Of a DNA stretch of 13,196 bases, positions 1-6,618 are shown one piece after another. Location of the stretch: NCBI GenBank assembly GCA_019751575.1, contig JAIENF010000190.1, positions 1 through 13,196 on the forward strand. The letters are read 5' to 3'. This DNA comes from Burkholderiales bacterium. Lineage in GTDB: Bacteria > Pseudomonadota > Gammaproteobacteria > Burkholderiales > CAIKXV01. Position 1 is the first letter of the stretch. Each line of letters begins with the position of its first letter. The notes beneath the pieces were generated by a model. It was not told the DNA's origin. It did no database searches and worked only from the letters and a program-made list of their open reading frames with translations. The position numbers and the translations under genes are program-made.

Positions 1-1
1 C

Positions 2-967
2 GTCCTGCTTGCACTGGCGCTGTCGGTCTCGTCGACGCTGGCCGCCCCGCCTGTCGCCGCCCAGTCGTTTCCCGCCAAGCCGGTACGCATCATCGTCGGC
101 TTTGCGCCGGGGGGTGGCACCGACTTCGTCGCCCGCGTGCTCGGACAGCGGTTGAGCGAAGTCTGGGGCCAGCAGGTGCTGGTCGAGAACCGTGCCGGTG
201 CGGCCGGCACCATCGGCGCCGACTTCGTGGCCAAGGCGCCGGGCGACGGCTACACGCTGCTGATGGGCCATGTGAACTCGAATGCGATCGCGCCCAACGT
301 GTTCCGCCGGATGCCCTACGACACGCTGAAGGACCTGTCGATGGTGCTCTATGTCGGCTACGTGCCAAACGTGCTGGTGCTGCACCCATCGCTGCCGGCG
401 AAGTCGGTGAAGGACCTGATCGCGCTCGCGCGGTCGAAGCCCGGTGCGCTCACCTTCGCGTCCTCCGGCACCGGCAGCACGCAGCACCTCGCAGGCGAGA
501 TGTTCATGAACCTCACCGGCACGAAGATGATCCACGTGCCGTTCAAGGGCAGCGGCCAGGCGATCCAGGACCTGATCGGCGGCCACGTGTCGCTCAACTT
601 CGACACCATGCCCCCGGTGCTGGAACACATCCGCAGCGGCAAGCTGCGTGCGCTGGCGGTGACCACGCCGCGGCGTGCCAGCCAGTTGCCCGATGTTCCG
701 ACGCTCGAAGAGCTCGGCCTGAAGGGCTTCGAGATGACCAACTGGTACGGCCTGATGGCGCCGGGCACCACCCCGCGTGCATTGATCAACCAGATCAATG
801 CCGACGGGAACCGCGTGCTGAAGGAGCCCGGCATCCGCGAGAAGCTGACCGCGGTCGGCACGGACATCGGCGGCGGCACGCCGGAGGAGTTCGACGCCTT
901 CCTGCGTTCCGAACTGGCGAAGTACGCGCGGCTGGTGAAGGCCACCGGGGTGGTGGTCGACAACTGA
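2..967 (+). CDS. Bug/TctC-family periplasmic solute-binding protein (5' end cut by window)
   Basis: This is a tripartite-tricarboxylate-transporter-type (Bug family) extracytoplasmic binding protein, which normally captures a small carboxylate or related ligand in the periplasm. The reading frame is open from base 2. The first ~20 visible residues form a hydrophobic signal-peptide core ending in an Ala-rich cleavage region (around PPVAAQS). The mature start then shows the family hallmark FPAKPVRIIVGFAPGGGTD, followed by VLVENRAGAAGTIGAD and APGDGYTLLMG. A later VPFKGSGQAIQDLIGGHV segment and SGKLRALAVTT are also typical. About 321 residues are visible against a usual ~325, so only the start codon and a few signal residues are missing. 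No TctA/TctB membrane partners are seen in the window, which is common because most Bug proteins are orphans. The ligand cannot be read from sequence. It converges on the kinase gene with a 20-base gap. Confidence 0.93.
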   Translation, partial: VLLALALSVSSTLAAPPVAAQSFPAKPVRIIVGFAPGGGTDFVARVLGQRLSEVWGQQVLVENRAGAAGTIGADFVAKAPGDGYTLLMGHVNSNAIAPNVFRRMPYDTLKDLSMVLYVGYVPNVLVLHPSLPAKSVKDLIALARSKPGALTFASSGTGSTQHLAGEMFMNLTGTKMIHVPFKGSGQAIQDLIGGHVSLNFDTMPPVLEHIRSGKLRALAVTTPRRASQLPDVPTLEELGLKGFEMTNWYGLMAPGTTPRALINQINADGNRVLKEPGIREKLTAVGTDIGGGTPEEFDAFLRSELAKYARLVKATGVVVDN

Positions 968-987
968 GCGGTGCGGACGCGGCCGGG

Positions 988-3900
988 TCAGACCGGCTGT
1001 TCCGCCGGCGTCTCGTTCGGCGGCACATGGGCCAGCACGCGCGCGAGTTCGATCAGCCGCGTGGCCTGGATCGGCTTGGCGAAGTGGGCCTGGAACCCGG
1101 CCTGCAATGCGCGATCGCGATCCTCGGCCCGGGAGAACGCGGTCACCGCGATCGCGGGCAGGGCGGATCCGTCGAGCCCGAGTCGTTCCCGGACCTGCCG
1201 GACCAGCTGGTAGCCGTCGAGGTCGGGCATGCCGATGTCGCTGACCAGCAACTGGGGCTTGTCCGTGCGCGCTTCGATCAGGCGCAGGGCTTCGGCGCCG
1301 GACGAGGCTGCGGTCACGTCCATGCCGGCGTCGCCGAAGATGCGCACGAGGTAGTCGCGCATGCCTTCCTGGTCTTCGACGACCAAGACCCGCAGCCGAC
1401 GGCCGGTCGCGGGCGGGAGCGGCGCTTCGGGCATCGCACCGTCCACCGAGCCCTCCAGCAGCGGCAGGGTGAACGTGAACGTCGAGCCGCGGCCAGGTCC
1501 GTCGCTGTGCGCGCGGACCTGGCCGCCGTGCATCTCGACCAGTTGCCGGACGATGGCCAGGCCAAGGCCGAGCCCGAGCGGCACGTAGCGACGGCTGGAG
1601 GCGCTGCGGCCCTGGCTGAAACGATCGAACAGGCGCGGCACGAAATCGGGGTCGATGCCCTGGCCATCGTCCGTGACCGAGACCTCTGCGGCGCTTCCGC
1701 TCCCGCTGACGCGCACGGTGACATGGCCGCCCGCCGGCGTGAACTTCAGGGCGTTCGACAGCAGGTTGCCGACCATCTGCCGCAGCCGGTTCGCATCCGC
1801 GCGCACGAACACGGGCGAACGGTCCCGCTCCATCACCAGCGTGATCCCGCGCGTCTGTGCGCCCGGGTGCTGGCCGGCCACCGTCTCGTCCACCACCTCG
1901 TTCAGGTCGAGCGGCCGCCACTCCAGCCGCATCTTGCCGGCGGTGATGGCGCTCATGTCGAGCAGGTCGGAGATCAGTTGCGACTGGGCAAACGCATGGG
2001 TCACGATCAGCTGCAGGCCCTTGGCCAGTTCGGCATCGCCCTTTCCGTGTCGCCCGAGCAGTACCTGGCCCCAGCCGACGATCACCGCCAGCGGCGAGCG
2101 CAGTTCATGGGACAGCGTCGCCAGGAATGCGTCCTTCTGCCGCATGTTGTCCTCGGCGGCCGCGCGCGCTGCCCGCTCGGCGTCGAGCAGTTGTTCGCGT
2201 TCCTTCTCGATCGCGTGCCGGTCGGTCGTGTCCTGCGTGGCACCGACCATGCCGAGCATGCGGCCATCCTCGGCGAGGCGTGGCGTGCCGTGGGATTCGA
2301 TCCATCGCCATTCGCCGCCGGGTCCACGCACCTGGGCCGATGCGCTGAACGCCTGGCCCGACTGCAGCGCGGCCGCGAAGGCGCCGGCATAGGACGCCAG
2401 ATCATCAGGGTGGACCTGCATCGTCGATCCCATCGACTTCACCGCGGGTTCGGTCGTATCGAAGTAGCGCAGGTATTCGCGGTTGACGAACTCCAGCCTG
2501 CCTTGAGGATCGGTCGACCAGATCATGATCGGGACGTTGTCGGCCATCACCGCGAACCGCCGTTCGCTGTCGCGCAACGCCTGCTCGGCATCGTGGCGGG
2601 CGGTCACGTCGAAGTTGACGCCGATCATGCCGATCACCGCGCCTTCCGCGTCCCGCAGCCGGTTGCCGTACGACGCGAGCCATCGCCATCCGCCGTCGCG
2701 CGTACGCACCCGGAACTCCACCCTGAACGGCCGGGACGCGCGCTCGTCGTCGATGGCCCGATACTCCTCGACCGACACGCCGCTCGCATCGTCCGGATGG
2801 ATCCGCTGCAGCACGACGGTCGCGTCCACCTCGCCGCCGCAGTCCGTCCGTACGCCGTCGGCTGCGTCCAGGTCCCAGAGGGCGCACAGTCGGGCGTCCA
2901 CGGTGATCCGTCCGGTGCGGAAATCCAGTCGCCAGGTACCCATCTGGCCGGCATCGAGGGCTACCCGCAACGACTCGCCCTGTGCGCGATAGGACCGTGC
3001 GAGCGCGCTGGCGGCACGTTCCCGCCGCTCGGCATCCAGCCGGCGCTCCAGTTCCGCGCGGCGGTCGCACTCGGCCTGCGCCGTCCGCTGCAGATGGTCG
3101 GCCAGGGCATCGATCTCGACGATGTTCGAGCGGACCGGGACGAACGTTCCGCCGTCGCCGACGGTCATTCCATCGGACAACGCGCGCAGCGGGGCAGCGA
3201 TGCGCCGGGCCACTTCCAGCGAGGCCACCACCGCACCAGCCAGCAGCAGCACCAGCCCGACCAGCCAGGCCCCGAGCGCCTGACGGATGCGTCCGAACGC
3301 GAGCGAGCGCGGCTCGCTCGCACGAAGCGTCCAGCCGGTGAGCGCCGTTGCCGATCGGGCAGACAGCAAGGGGACCGCGTGCGTGGCCTCGGTCGGCCTC
3401 GGCGCCGCACCGGGCACATCCTCCCCGACATCGACCCGGCTGCCCACGGCGGCACTACCCGCCCCGGTTCCTGCGATCACCAGGCCGGCGCGATCGATCA
3501 GTTCGAGGCGCGGCGTGTAGGTGCCCGACACGCCCAGGAACGCCTGCAGCGAAGCCGTGGGGAACGAGTAGGTCAGCGCATGCACGACCTGCCCGTCGCG
3601 CTTCACCGGTATCGACAGCGCGACCGTCGGCTGGCCGCTGCCAAGGCTCAGGTACAGGCCGCTGGCCGCGGGCACTGCCGATTCAAAGACCGTTCGGGTC
3701 AGGCCCTGCGAACTCAGCGGCAACGGCCGGCCCTGCCACAGGGCCTTTTCATCGATCCGTTCCAGGAGCCACAGGTTGGACATCGGCTTGCCCACGGGAA
3801 CATTGCTCTGGAGGACGATCTCCCCATCACGATTGACCAGTGACAGCACGGCACCGGGCCGTTCGCTGGCGATCGATGCCAGGAATGCGTGCAGTTTTCG

Positions 3901-4173
3901 CCAGTCGCGCTCGTCGATCAGGGTCGAGGCGGCGACTGCGTTCAACTGGCCCTGCACCGTCGCGATGTCGCGGTCGACGGCAAGTGCCATCGCGGCCGCC
4001 GTGTCGCGCAGGTTCGATTTCACGCTGTCGGTGTAGGACTGCCAGAGGATCCAGGCCACGCCGAGCGTGACCAGCGCGAGCGGCAGGACGGAGACCAGCG
4101 AGAGCTGGATCAGCCGCCAGCGGATCGAGCGCGGGCTGTCGTCAGGGGCGGATCTCAGTGTCGGTAGGGCCAT
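988..4173 (-). CDS. Membrane hybrid sensor histidine kinase (Cache-like sensor, two PAS, HisKA, HATPase, receiver)
   Basis: A 1061-residue hybrid two-component kinase. A first membrane helix lies at ~20-44, a periplasmic Cache-like region at ~45-296 and a second helix at ~297-319. A HAMP-like linker and a charged coiled coil (~365-400) follow. Two PAS/PAC modules (~401-530 and ~536-655) each carry an HPDD element and a GGxWRW(L/I) strand. The HisKA H-box is SHELRSPL with phospho-acceptor His689. The ATPase has N-box NLLSNALKFTP (~803-813), G1 DDGQGI (835-840) and G2 GLGLGLAI (867-874). The C-terminal receiver has acidic pocket E933/D934, phospho-acceptor Asp979 in SDIGMPDLDG, Thr1011 and Lys1033. 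All catalytic residues are present. The ATG is preceded by AAGGA at 5-base spacing and gives a sensible short cytoplasmic N-terminus. There is no Hpt or DNA-binding domain and no response-regulator gene nearby, so the phosphorelay partner lies elsewhere. The signal is unknown. Expression is probably driven from the regulatory region at 4209-4267. Confidence 0.95.
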   Translation of the reverse strand: MALPTLRSAPDDSPRSIRWRLIQLSLVSVLPLALVTLGVAWILWQSYTDSVKSNLRDTAAAMALAVDRDIATVQGQLNAVAASTLIDERDWRKLHAFLASIASERPGAVLSLVNRDGEIVLQSNVPVGKPMSNLWLLERIDEKALWQGRPLPLSSQGLTRTVFESAVPAASGLYLSLGSGQPTVALSIPVKRDGQVVHALTYSFPTASLQAFLGVSGTYTPRLELIDRAGLVIAGTGAGSAAVGSRVDVGEDVPGAAPRPTEATHAVPLLSARSATALTGWTLRASEPRSLAFGRIRQALGAWLVGLVLLLAGAVVASLEVARRIAAPLRALSDGMTVGDGGTFVPVRSNIVEIDALADHLQRTAQAECDRRAELERRLDAERRERAASALARSYRAQGESLRVALDAGQMGTWRLDFRTGRITVDARLCALWDLDAADGVRTDCGGEVDATVVLQRIHPDDASGVSVEEYRAIDDERASRPFRVEFRVRTRDGGWRWLASYGNRLRDAEGAVIGMIGVNFDVTARHDAEQALRDSERRFAVMADNVPIMIWSTDPQGRLEFVNREYLRYFDTTEPAVKSMGSTMQVHPDDLASYAGAFAAALQSGQAFSASAQVRGPGGEWRWIESHGTPRLAEDGRMLGMVGATQDTTDRHAIEKEREQLLDAERAARAAAEDNMRQKDAFLATLSHELRSPLAVIVGWGQVLLGRHGKGDAELAKGLQLIVTHAFAQSQLISDLLDMSAITAGKMRLEWRPLDLNEVVDETVAGQHPGAQTRGITLVMERDRSPVFVRADANRLRQMVGNLLSNALKFTPAGGHVTVRVSGSGSAAEVSVTDDGQGIDPDFVPRLFDRFSQGRSASSRRYVPLGLGLGLAIVRQLVEMHGGQVRAHSDGPGRGSTFTFTLPLLEGSVDGAMPEAPLPPATGRRLRVLVVEDQEGMRDYLVRIFGDAGMDVTAASSGAEALRLIEARTDKPQLLVSDIGMPDLDGYQLVRQVRERLGLDGSALPAIAVTAFSRAEDRDRALQAGFQAHFAKPIQATRLIELARVLAHVPPNETPAEQPV

Positions 4174-4178
4174 GGGTA

Positions 4179-4183
4179 TCCTT
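4179..4183 (-). promoter_or_regulatory. Ribosome binding site of the sensor kinase
   Basis: On the minus strand AAGGA lies 5 bases before the ATG ending at 4173. This good Shine-Dalgarno match fixes the kinase start. Confidence 0.7.
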
Positions 4184-4208
4184 GCCCGGTACGCTGCGAC
4201 GCGCGGGT

Positions 4209-4224
4209 TGTCAGTTCACTGACA
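4209..4224. promoter_or_regulatory. Perfect 7-2-7 palindrome (possible operator) in the kinase promoter
   Basis: TGTCAGT-TC-ACTGACA is a perfect inverted repeat with 7-base arms and a 2-base centre. It begins 36 bases upstream of the kinase ATG and covers the region where transcription directed by the nearby FNR-type box would start. The short spacer favours a dimeric protein-binding site over an RNA hairpin. I do not recognise a regulator for this sequence. Confidence 0.5.
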
Positions 4225-4232
4225 TAATCATC
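4224..4232 (-). promoter_or_regulatory. Candidate -10 region for the sensor kinase
   Basis: The minus strand reads GATGATTAT here. It contains two overlapping hexamers (GATGAT and GATTAT), each matching four of six -10 consensus positions. It lies at about the distance from the FNR-type box centre (4260.5) expected for class II activation near -41.5, which would put the start of transcription around 4217-4220. No good -35 is visible, as expected if an activator replaces it. Confidence 0.35.
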
Positions 4233-4253
4233 GCACGAGTGGATGACGGATCC

Positions 4254-4267
4254 TTGATCCAGATCAA
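4254..4267. promoter_or_regulatory. FNR/Anr/FixK-type binding site (TTGAT-N4-ATCAA)
   Basis: TTGATCCAGATCAA matches the known FNR-family consensus TTGAT-N4-ATCAA at all ten specified positions. It lies 81 bases upstream of the kinase ATG and downstream of the folB stop, so the kinase is the only gene it can plausibly activate. The position relative to the candidate -10 fits class II activation. By inference the kinase is induced under low oxygen by an FNR, Anr or FixK-type regulator encoded elsewhere. Confidence 0.65.
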
Positions 4268-4346
4268 TCGAAGATCGATCCGTTCGTCGATGCGACCCGG
4301 CAGCGCACGATCGCCGGCTGCCACCCGGCGGAAACAGGGTACCCGG

Positions 4347-4730
4347 TCAGGCGGGGCGGCGCTCGATCGTGATGCCCAGCTTCTTCACGCCCGGCATCAG
4401 GTTCAGCTTCGCCAGCGACAGCCGCAGCCGCGGCATGCCGAACTCGCGCAGCAGCGTGGTGGCGATCAGCTCGGCGAGCGCCTCGAGCAGCTGGGCATCA
4501 TGGTCGTCGAGGATCGCGCGCACGCGTGCCACCACCTTGCTGTAGTCGATGGTGTCGGCGAGTTCATGGCTGTCCGCCGCATGCCGGCCGGGCAGGTCGA
4601 AGTCGATGTCGATTTCGACCGCCTGCGTCGCCTCGCGCTCCCACGGATAGACCCCGACCAGCGTCTGGTGGCGCAGTTCCCGGATGAAGATGGTGTCCGG
4701 GGCGGGGAGGGATGCGGTCGCGGTGGGCAT
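4347..4730 (-). CDS. folB: Dihydroneopterin aldolase
   Basis: FolB converts 7,8-dihydroneopterin to 6-hydroxymethyl-7,8-dihydropterin and glycolaldehyde in cytoplasmic folate synthesis. From the start chosen here (MPTATA) the protein has 127 residues, close to the ~120 usual for the family. Hallmarks are DTIFIRELR, then GVYPWERE with the pterin-site acid (Glu31), TIDYSKV, the helix LLEALAELIA and the strand RLSLAKLNLMPG, whose Lys108 is the likely catalytic lysine, ending in LGITIERR. An in-frame ATG 24 bases upstream (4754) would add eight residues (MLANIPRT). I prefer 4730 because the -10-like TAACAT at 4741-4746 lies between the two ATGs, so a transcript from it would start too late for 4754. 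Neither ATG has a Shine-Dalgarno sequence. The gene diverges from plsY. Confidence 0.9.
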   Translation of the reverse strand: MPTATASLPAPDTIFIRELRHQTLVGVYPWEREATQAVEIDIDFDLPGRHAADSHELADTIDYSKVVARVRAILDDHDAQLLEALAELIATTLLREFGMPRLRLSLAKLNLMPGVKKLGITIERRPA

Positions 4731-4740
4731 GGTCCGGGGG

Positions 4741-4746
4741 ATGTTA
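4741..4746 (-). promoter_or_regulatory. Candidate -10 element of folB
   Basis: The minus strand reads CGC-TAACAT, with the hexamer ten bases from the preferred folB ATG. Transcription would start only a few bases before that ATG, giving a nearly leaderless message. This agrees with the lack of a Shine-Dalgarno sequence. No clear -35 is seen. Confidence 0.35.
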
Positions 4747-4767
4747 GCGAGCATCGGGCGGCCGCGC

Positions 4768-4773
4768 TACACT
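4768..4773 (+). promoter_or_regulatory. Candidate -10 element of plsY
   Basis: CGC-TACACT ends six bases before the A of the plsY ATG, so transcription would begin at or within a base or two of the start codon, predicting a leaderless message. The best -35 candidate, TTAGCG at 4744-4749 with an 18-base spacer, is poor and overlaps the folB -10 on the other strand. Confidence 0.4.
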
Positions 4774-4779
4774 GGACGG

Positions 4780-5421
4780 ATGCCCGACACGACCGCCGAC
4801 CTGCTGATCATCCTGGCTGCGTACCTGATCGGCTCCATCTCGTTCGCCGTGATCGTCAGCCGCGGGTTCGGCCTGCCCGATCCGCGCACCTACGGTTCGA
4901 AGAACCCGGGCGCGACCAACGTGCTGCGCTCCGGCCGCAAGGCGGCGGCGGTCCTCACGCTGGCCGGCGACGGCCTGAAGGGCTGGCTGGCGGTGGCGTT
5001 GGCGAACGGGCTCGCGCCGGCCTACGGCTTCACCGACACCACGATCGCGCTGGTGGCGCTCGCGGTATTCCTCGGCCACCTGTATCCGGTGTTCTTCCGC
5101 TTCATCGGTGGCAAGGGCGTGGCGACCGCCGCCGGCGTGCTGTTCGCGCTCGACCCGTGGCTCGGGCTTGGCCTGCTGCTGATCTGGCTGGTGCTGGCGG
5201 TCGGGCTGAAGCTGTCTTCGCTCGCCGCCCTGGCCGCGACCGCGGCGGCGCTGCCGCTCGCCTGGTGGCTCGACATGCCCGGCGCATACCTGGCGGCGAT
5301 CGGGGCGATCGGCGTGCTGCTGGTGTGGCGCCACCGCTCGAACATCCGCAAGCTGGTGTCGGGCACCGAGAGCGGCTTCGGCGGCAAGCCGGGCAAGGAC
5401 GACCCGACCGCACAGCCGTAG
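4780..5421 (+). CDS. plsY: Acyl-phosphate:glycerol-3-phosphate acyltransferase
   Basis: PlsY is an inner-membrane enzyme that transfers an acyl group from acyl phosphate to the sn-1 position of glycerol-3-phosphate, the first step of phospholipid synthesis. The 213-residue product has the usual length and several hydrophobic helices. It shows the three family signatures: GSISFAVIVSR near the N-terminus, the glycine-rich GSKNPGATNVLRSGRK loop, and GHLYPVFFRFIGGKGVATA. The reading frame is open further upstream, but the ATG at 4780 starts just before the first helix (LLIILAAYLIGSISF) and follows the candidate -10. There is no real Shine-Dalgarno sequence. The C-terminus is a short charged tail ending in DDPTAQP. 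It diverges from folB and converges on tsaD with a 43-base gap, in which I see no convincing terminator. Confidence 0.95.
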   Translation: MPDTTADLLIILAAYLIGSISFAVIVSRGFGLPDPRTYGSKNPGATNVLRSGRKAAAVLTLAGDGLKGWLAVALANGLAPAYGFTDTTIALVALAVFLGHLYPVFFRFIGGKGVATAAGVLFALDPWLGLGLLLIWLVLAVGLKLSSLAALAATAAALPLAWWLDMPGAYLAAIGAIGVLLVWRHRSNIRKLVSGTESGFGGKPGKDDPTAQP

Positions 5422-5464
5422 CCGGACGGGCCGGCGGCGGCGCACGATCCGGCGAACCCGGCGA

Positions 5465-6514
5465 TCAAGGCCGTCGCAGGGAATCCAGCGGCCAGCGCGG
5501 ACGCACGCCGAAGCCGCTGGCGCCGCCATCGGATGCCACGGCAGGCACGCGGCCTTCGCGCAGGCGCAGCGCGCCCGCCCAGGCGATCATCGCGCCGTTG
5601 TCGGTGCACAGCGCCACCGGCGGATACACCACGCGCGCGCCGCGCCGCCGCACCGCCGCGTCCAGCTTCTCGCGCAGCCGCAGGTTGGCGCCGACGCCCC
5701 CGGCGACCACCAGCGTGTCCAGGCCGGTCCGGTCGAGTGCGCCGATCGACTTCGCCGACAGGACATCGGTCACCGCTTCCTGGAATTCGGCCGCGATGTC
5801 GGCGACGGTGGCCGGCGCGAGTGCCGAGGCGAGCGACAACTGCGCCCGTATCAGCGTCAGCACCGCGGTCTTCAGGCCGCTGAAGCTCATCTCGAGGTCG
5901 TCGCTCGCGATCATCGGCCGCGGCAGCCTGAAGCGCCCGGCCTTGCCGTCCAGCGCGGCCTTCGCCACCGCAGGGCCGCCCGGATAACCCAGGCCGAGCA
6001 GCTTCGCCGTCTTGTCGAATGCTTCCCCCGCTGCATCGTCCAGCGTGTCGCCGAGCAGTTCATAGTCGCCGACGCCGGCCACCCGCATCAACTGGCTGTG
6101 CCCGCCCGAGACCAGCAAGGCGACGAACGGAAACGCGAGACCGGGCTCCGAGATCAGCGGCGACAGCAGGTGGCCTTCGAGATGGTGGATCGGGATCACC
6201 GGGATGCGCAGCGCATAGCCGAGCGCATGCGCGACGCTGGTGCCGACCAGCAGCGCGCCCGCCAGCCCCGGGCCCTCGGTGACCGCGATCGCGTCGAGGT
6301 CGGCGAGCGTGCAGCCGGCCTCGGCCAGCACCTTCCGGGTCAGCGGCAGCAGCCGGCGCACATGGTCGCGCGAGGCGAGTTCCGGCACCACGCCGCCGTA
6401 GGCCTCGTGCAGGTCGACCTGCGAGTGCAGCGCGTGCGAGAGCAGGCCGCGCTCGCCGTCGACCAGCGCGACGCCGGTCTCGTCGCAGGATGTCTCGATA
6501 CCCAGGACCCGCAT
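5465..6514 (-). CDS. tsaD: tRNA N6-adenosine threonylcarbamoyltransferase
   Basis: TsaD (Kae1/YgjD family) transfers the threonylcarbamoyl group to A37 of ANN-decoding tRNAs, working with TsaB and TsaE in the cytoplasm. The 349-residue product has family length. It opens with [15 protein letters not shown], the start of the ASKHA nucleotide-binding fold. The metal-binding pair His111/His115 is in [11 protein letters not shown], followed by [36 protein letters not shown] and VAGGVGAN. Asp305 in [12 protein letters not shown] is the third metal ligand. Nothing is missing. The ATG at 6514 is preceded by a modest GGGGA. It is separated from the divergent acyl-CoA ligase by a 104-base promoter region. 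TsaB and TsaE genes are not in the window. Confidence 0.96.
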   Translation of the reverse strand: MRVLGIETSCDETGVALVDGERGLLSHALHSQVDLHEAYGGVVPELASRDHVRRLLPLTRKVLAEAGCTLADLDAIAVTEGPGLAGALLVGTSVAHALGYALRIPVIPIHHLEGHLLSPLISEPGLAFPFVALLVSGGHSQLMRVAGVGDYELLGDTLDDAAGEAFDKTAKLLGLGYPGGPAVAKAALDGKAGRFRLPRPMIASDDLEMSFSGLKTAVLTLIRAQLSLASALAPATVADIAAEFQEAVTDVLSAKSIGALDRTGLDTLVVAGGVGANLRLREKLDAAVRRRGARVVYPPVALCTDNGAMIAWAGALRLREGRVPAVASDGGASGFGVRPRWPLDSLRRP

Positions 6515-6556
6515 GCCATCCCCGTCAGCCGGGCGCGGGGTCGCGCCGGGCCGAGC

Positions 6557-6562
6557 ATTCTA
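6557..6562 (-). promoter_or_regulatory. Candidate -10 element of tsaD
   Basis: The minus strand reads CGC-TAGAAT, five of six matches to TATAAT, 42 bases upstream of the tsaD ATG. The -35 region is weak. Confidence 0.45.
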
Positions 6563-6587
6563 GCGGGTCTGCGCCGGGCCCATCCGC

Positions 6588-6593
6588 TATCAT
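6588..6593 (+). promoter_or_regulatory. Candidate -10 element of the acyl-CoA ligase operon
   Basis: CGC-TATCAT matches five of six -10 consensus positions and predicts transcription from about 6600, leaving a leader of ~19 bases that contains a strong ribosome binding site. No good -35 is present at 16-18 bases. Confidence 0.45.
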
Positions 6594-6605
6594 CGACGGG
6601 ATAAC

Positions 6606-6612
6606 GGAGGAG
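6606..6612 (+). promoter_or_regulatory. Ribosome binding site of the acyl-CoA ligase
   Basis: GGAGGAG lies six bases before the ATG at 6619. It decides the start against an in-frame ATG 129 bases upstream, which would run through the tsaD N-terminal region and the shared promoter. Confidence 0.85.
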
Positions 6613-6618
6613 CTTTCG

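Noticed and set aside
982..997. Small hairpin (GCCGG, 6-base loop, CCGGC) between the Bug and kinase genes as a terminator
   Set aside because: The stem is only five bases, overlaps the kinase stop region and lacks a T tract on either side.
1027..3843. 938-residue open frame on the plus strand antisense to the sensor kinase
   Set aside because: Its product is rich in Arg, His, Gln and Asp with no recognisable domain, and the opposite strand encodes a full set of kinase motifs. It is the usual high-GC antisense artefact.
4299..4322. GGCAGC...GCTGCC inverted repeat after folB as a terminator
   Set aside because: A six-base stem with a 12-base loop and no T run; common by chance in DNA this GC-rich.
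4731..4754. Upstream ATG of folB at 4754 as the true start
   Set aside because: It lies upstream of the candidate folB -10, has no ribosome binding site and adds residues not typical of the family. It cannot be fully excluded without transcript mapping.
4158..5987. 609-residue plus-strand open frame over the kinase promoter, folB, plsY and tsaD
   Set aside because: It crosses regulatory DNA and genes in other frames, with an Arg/Ala-rich product and no motifs.
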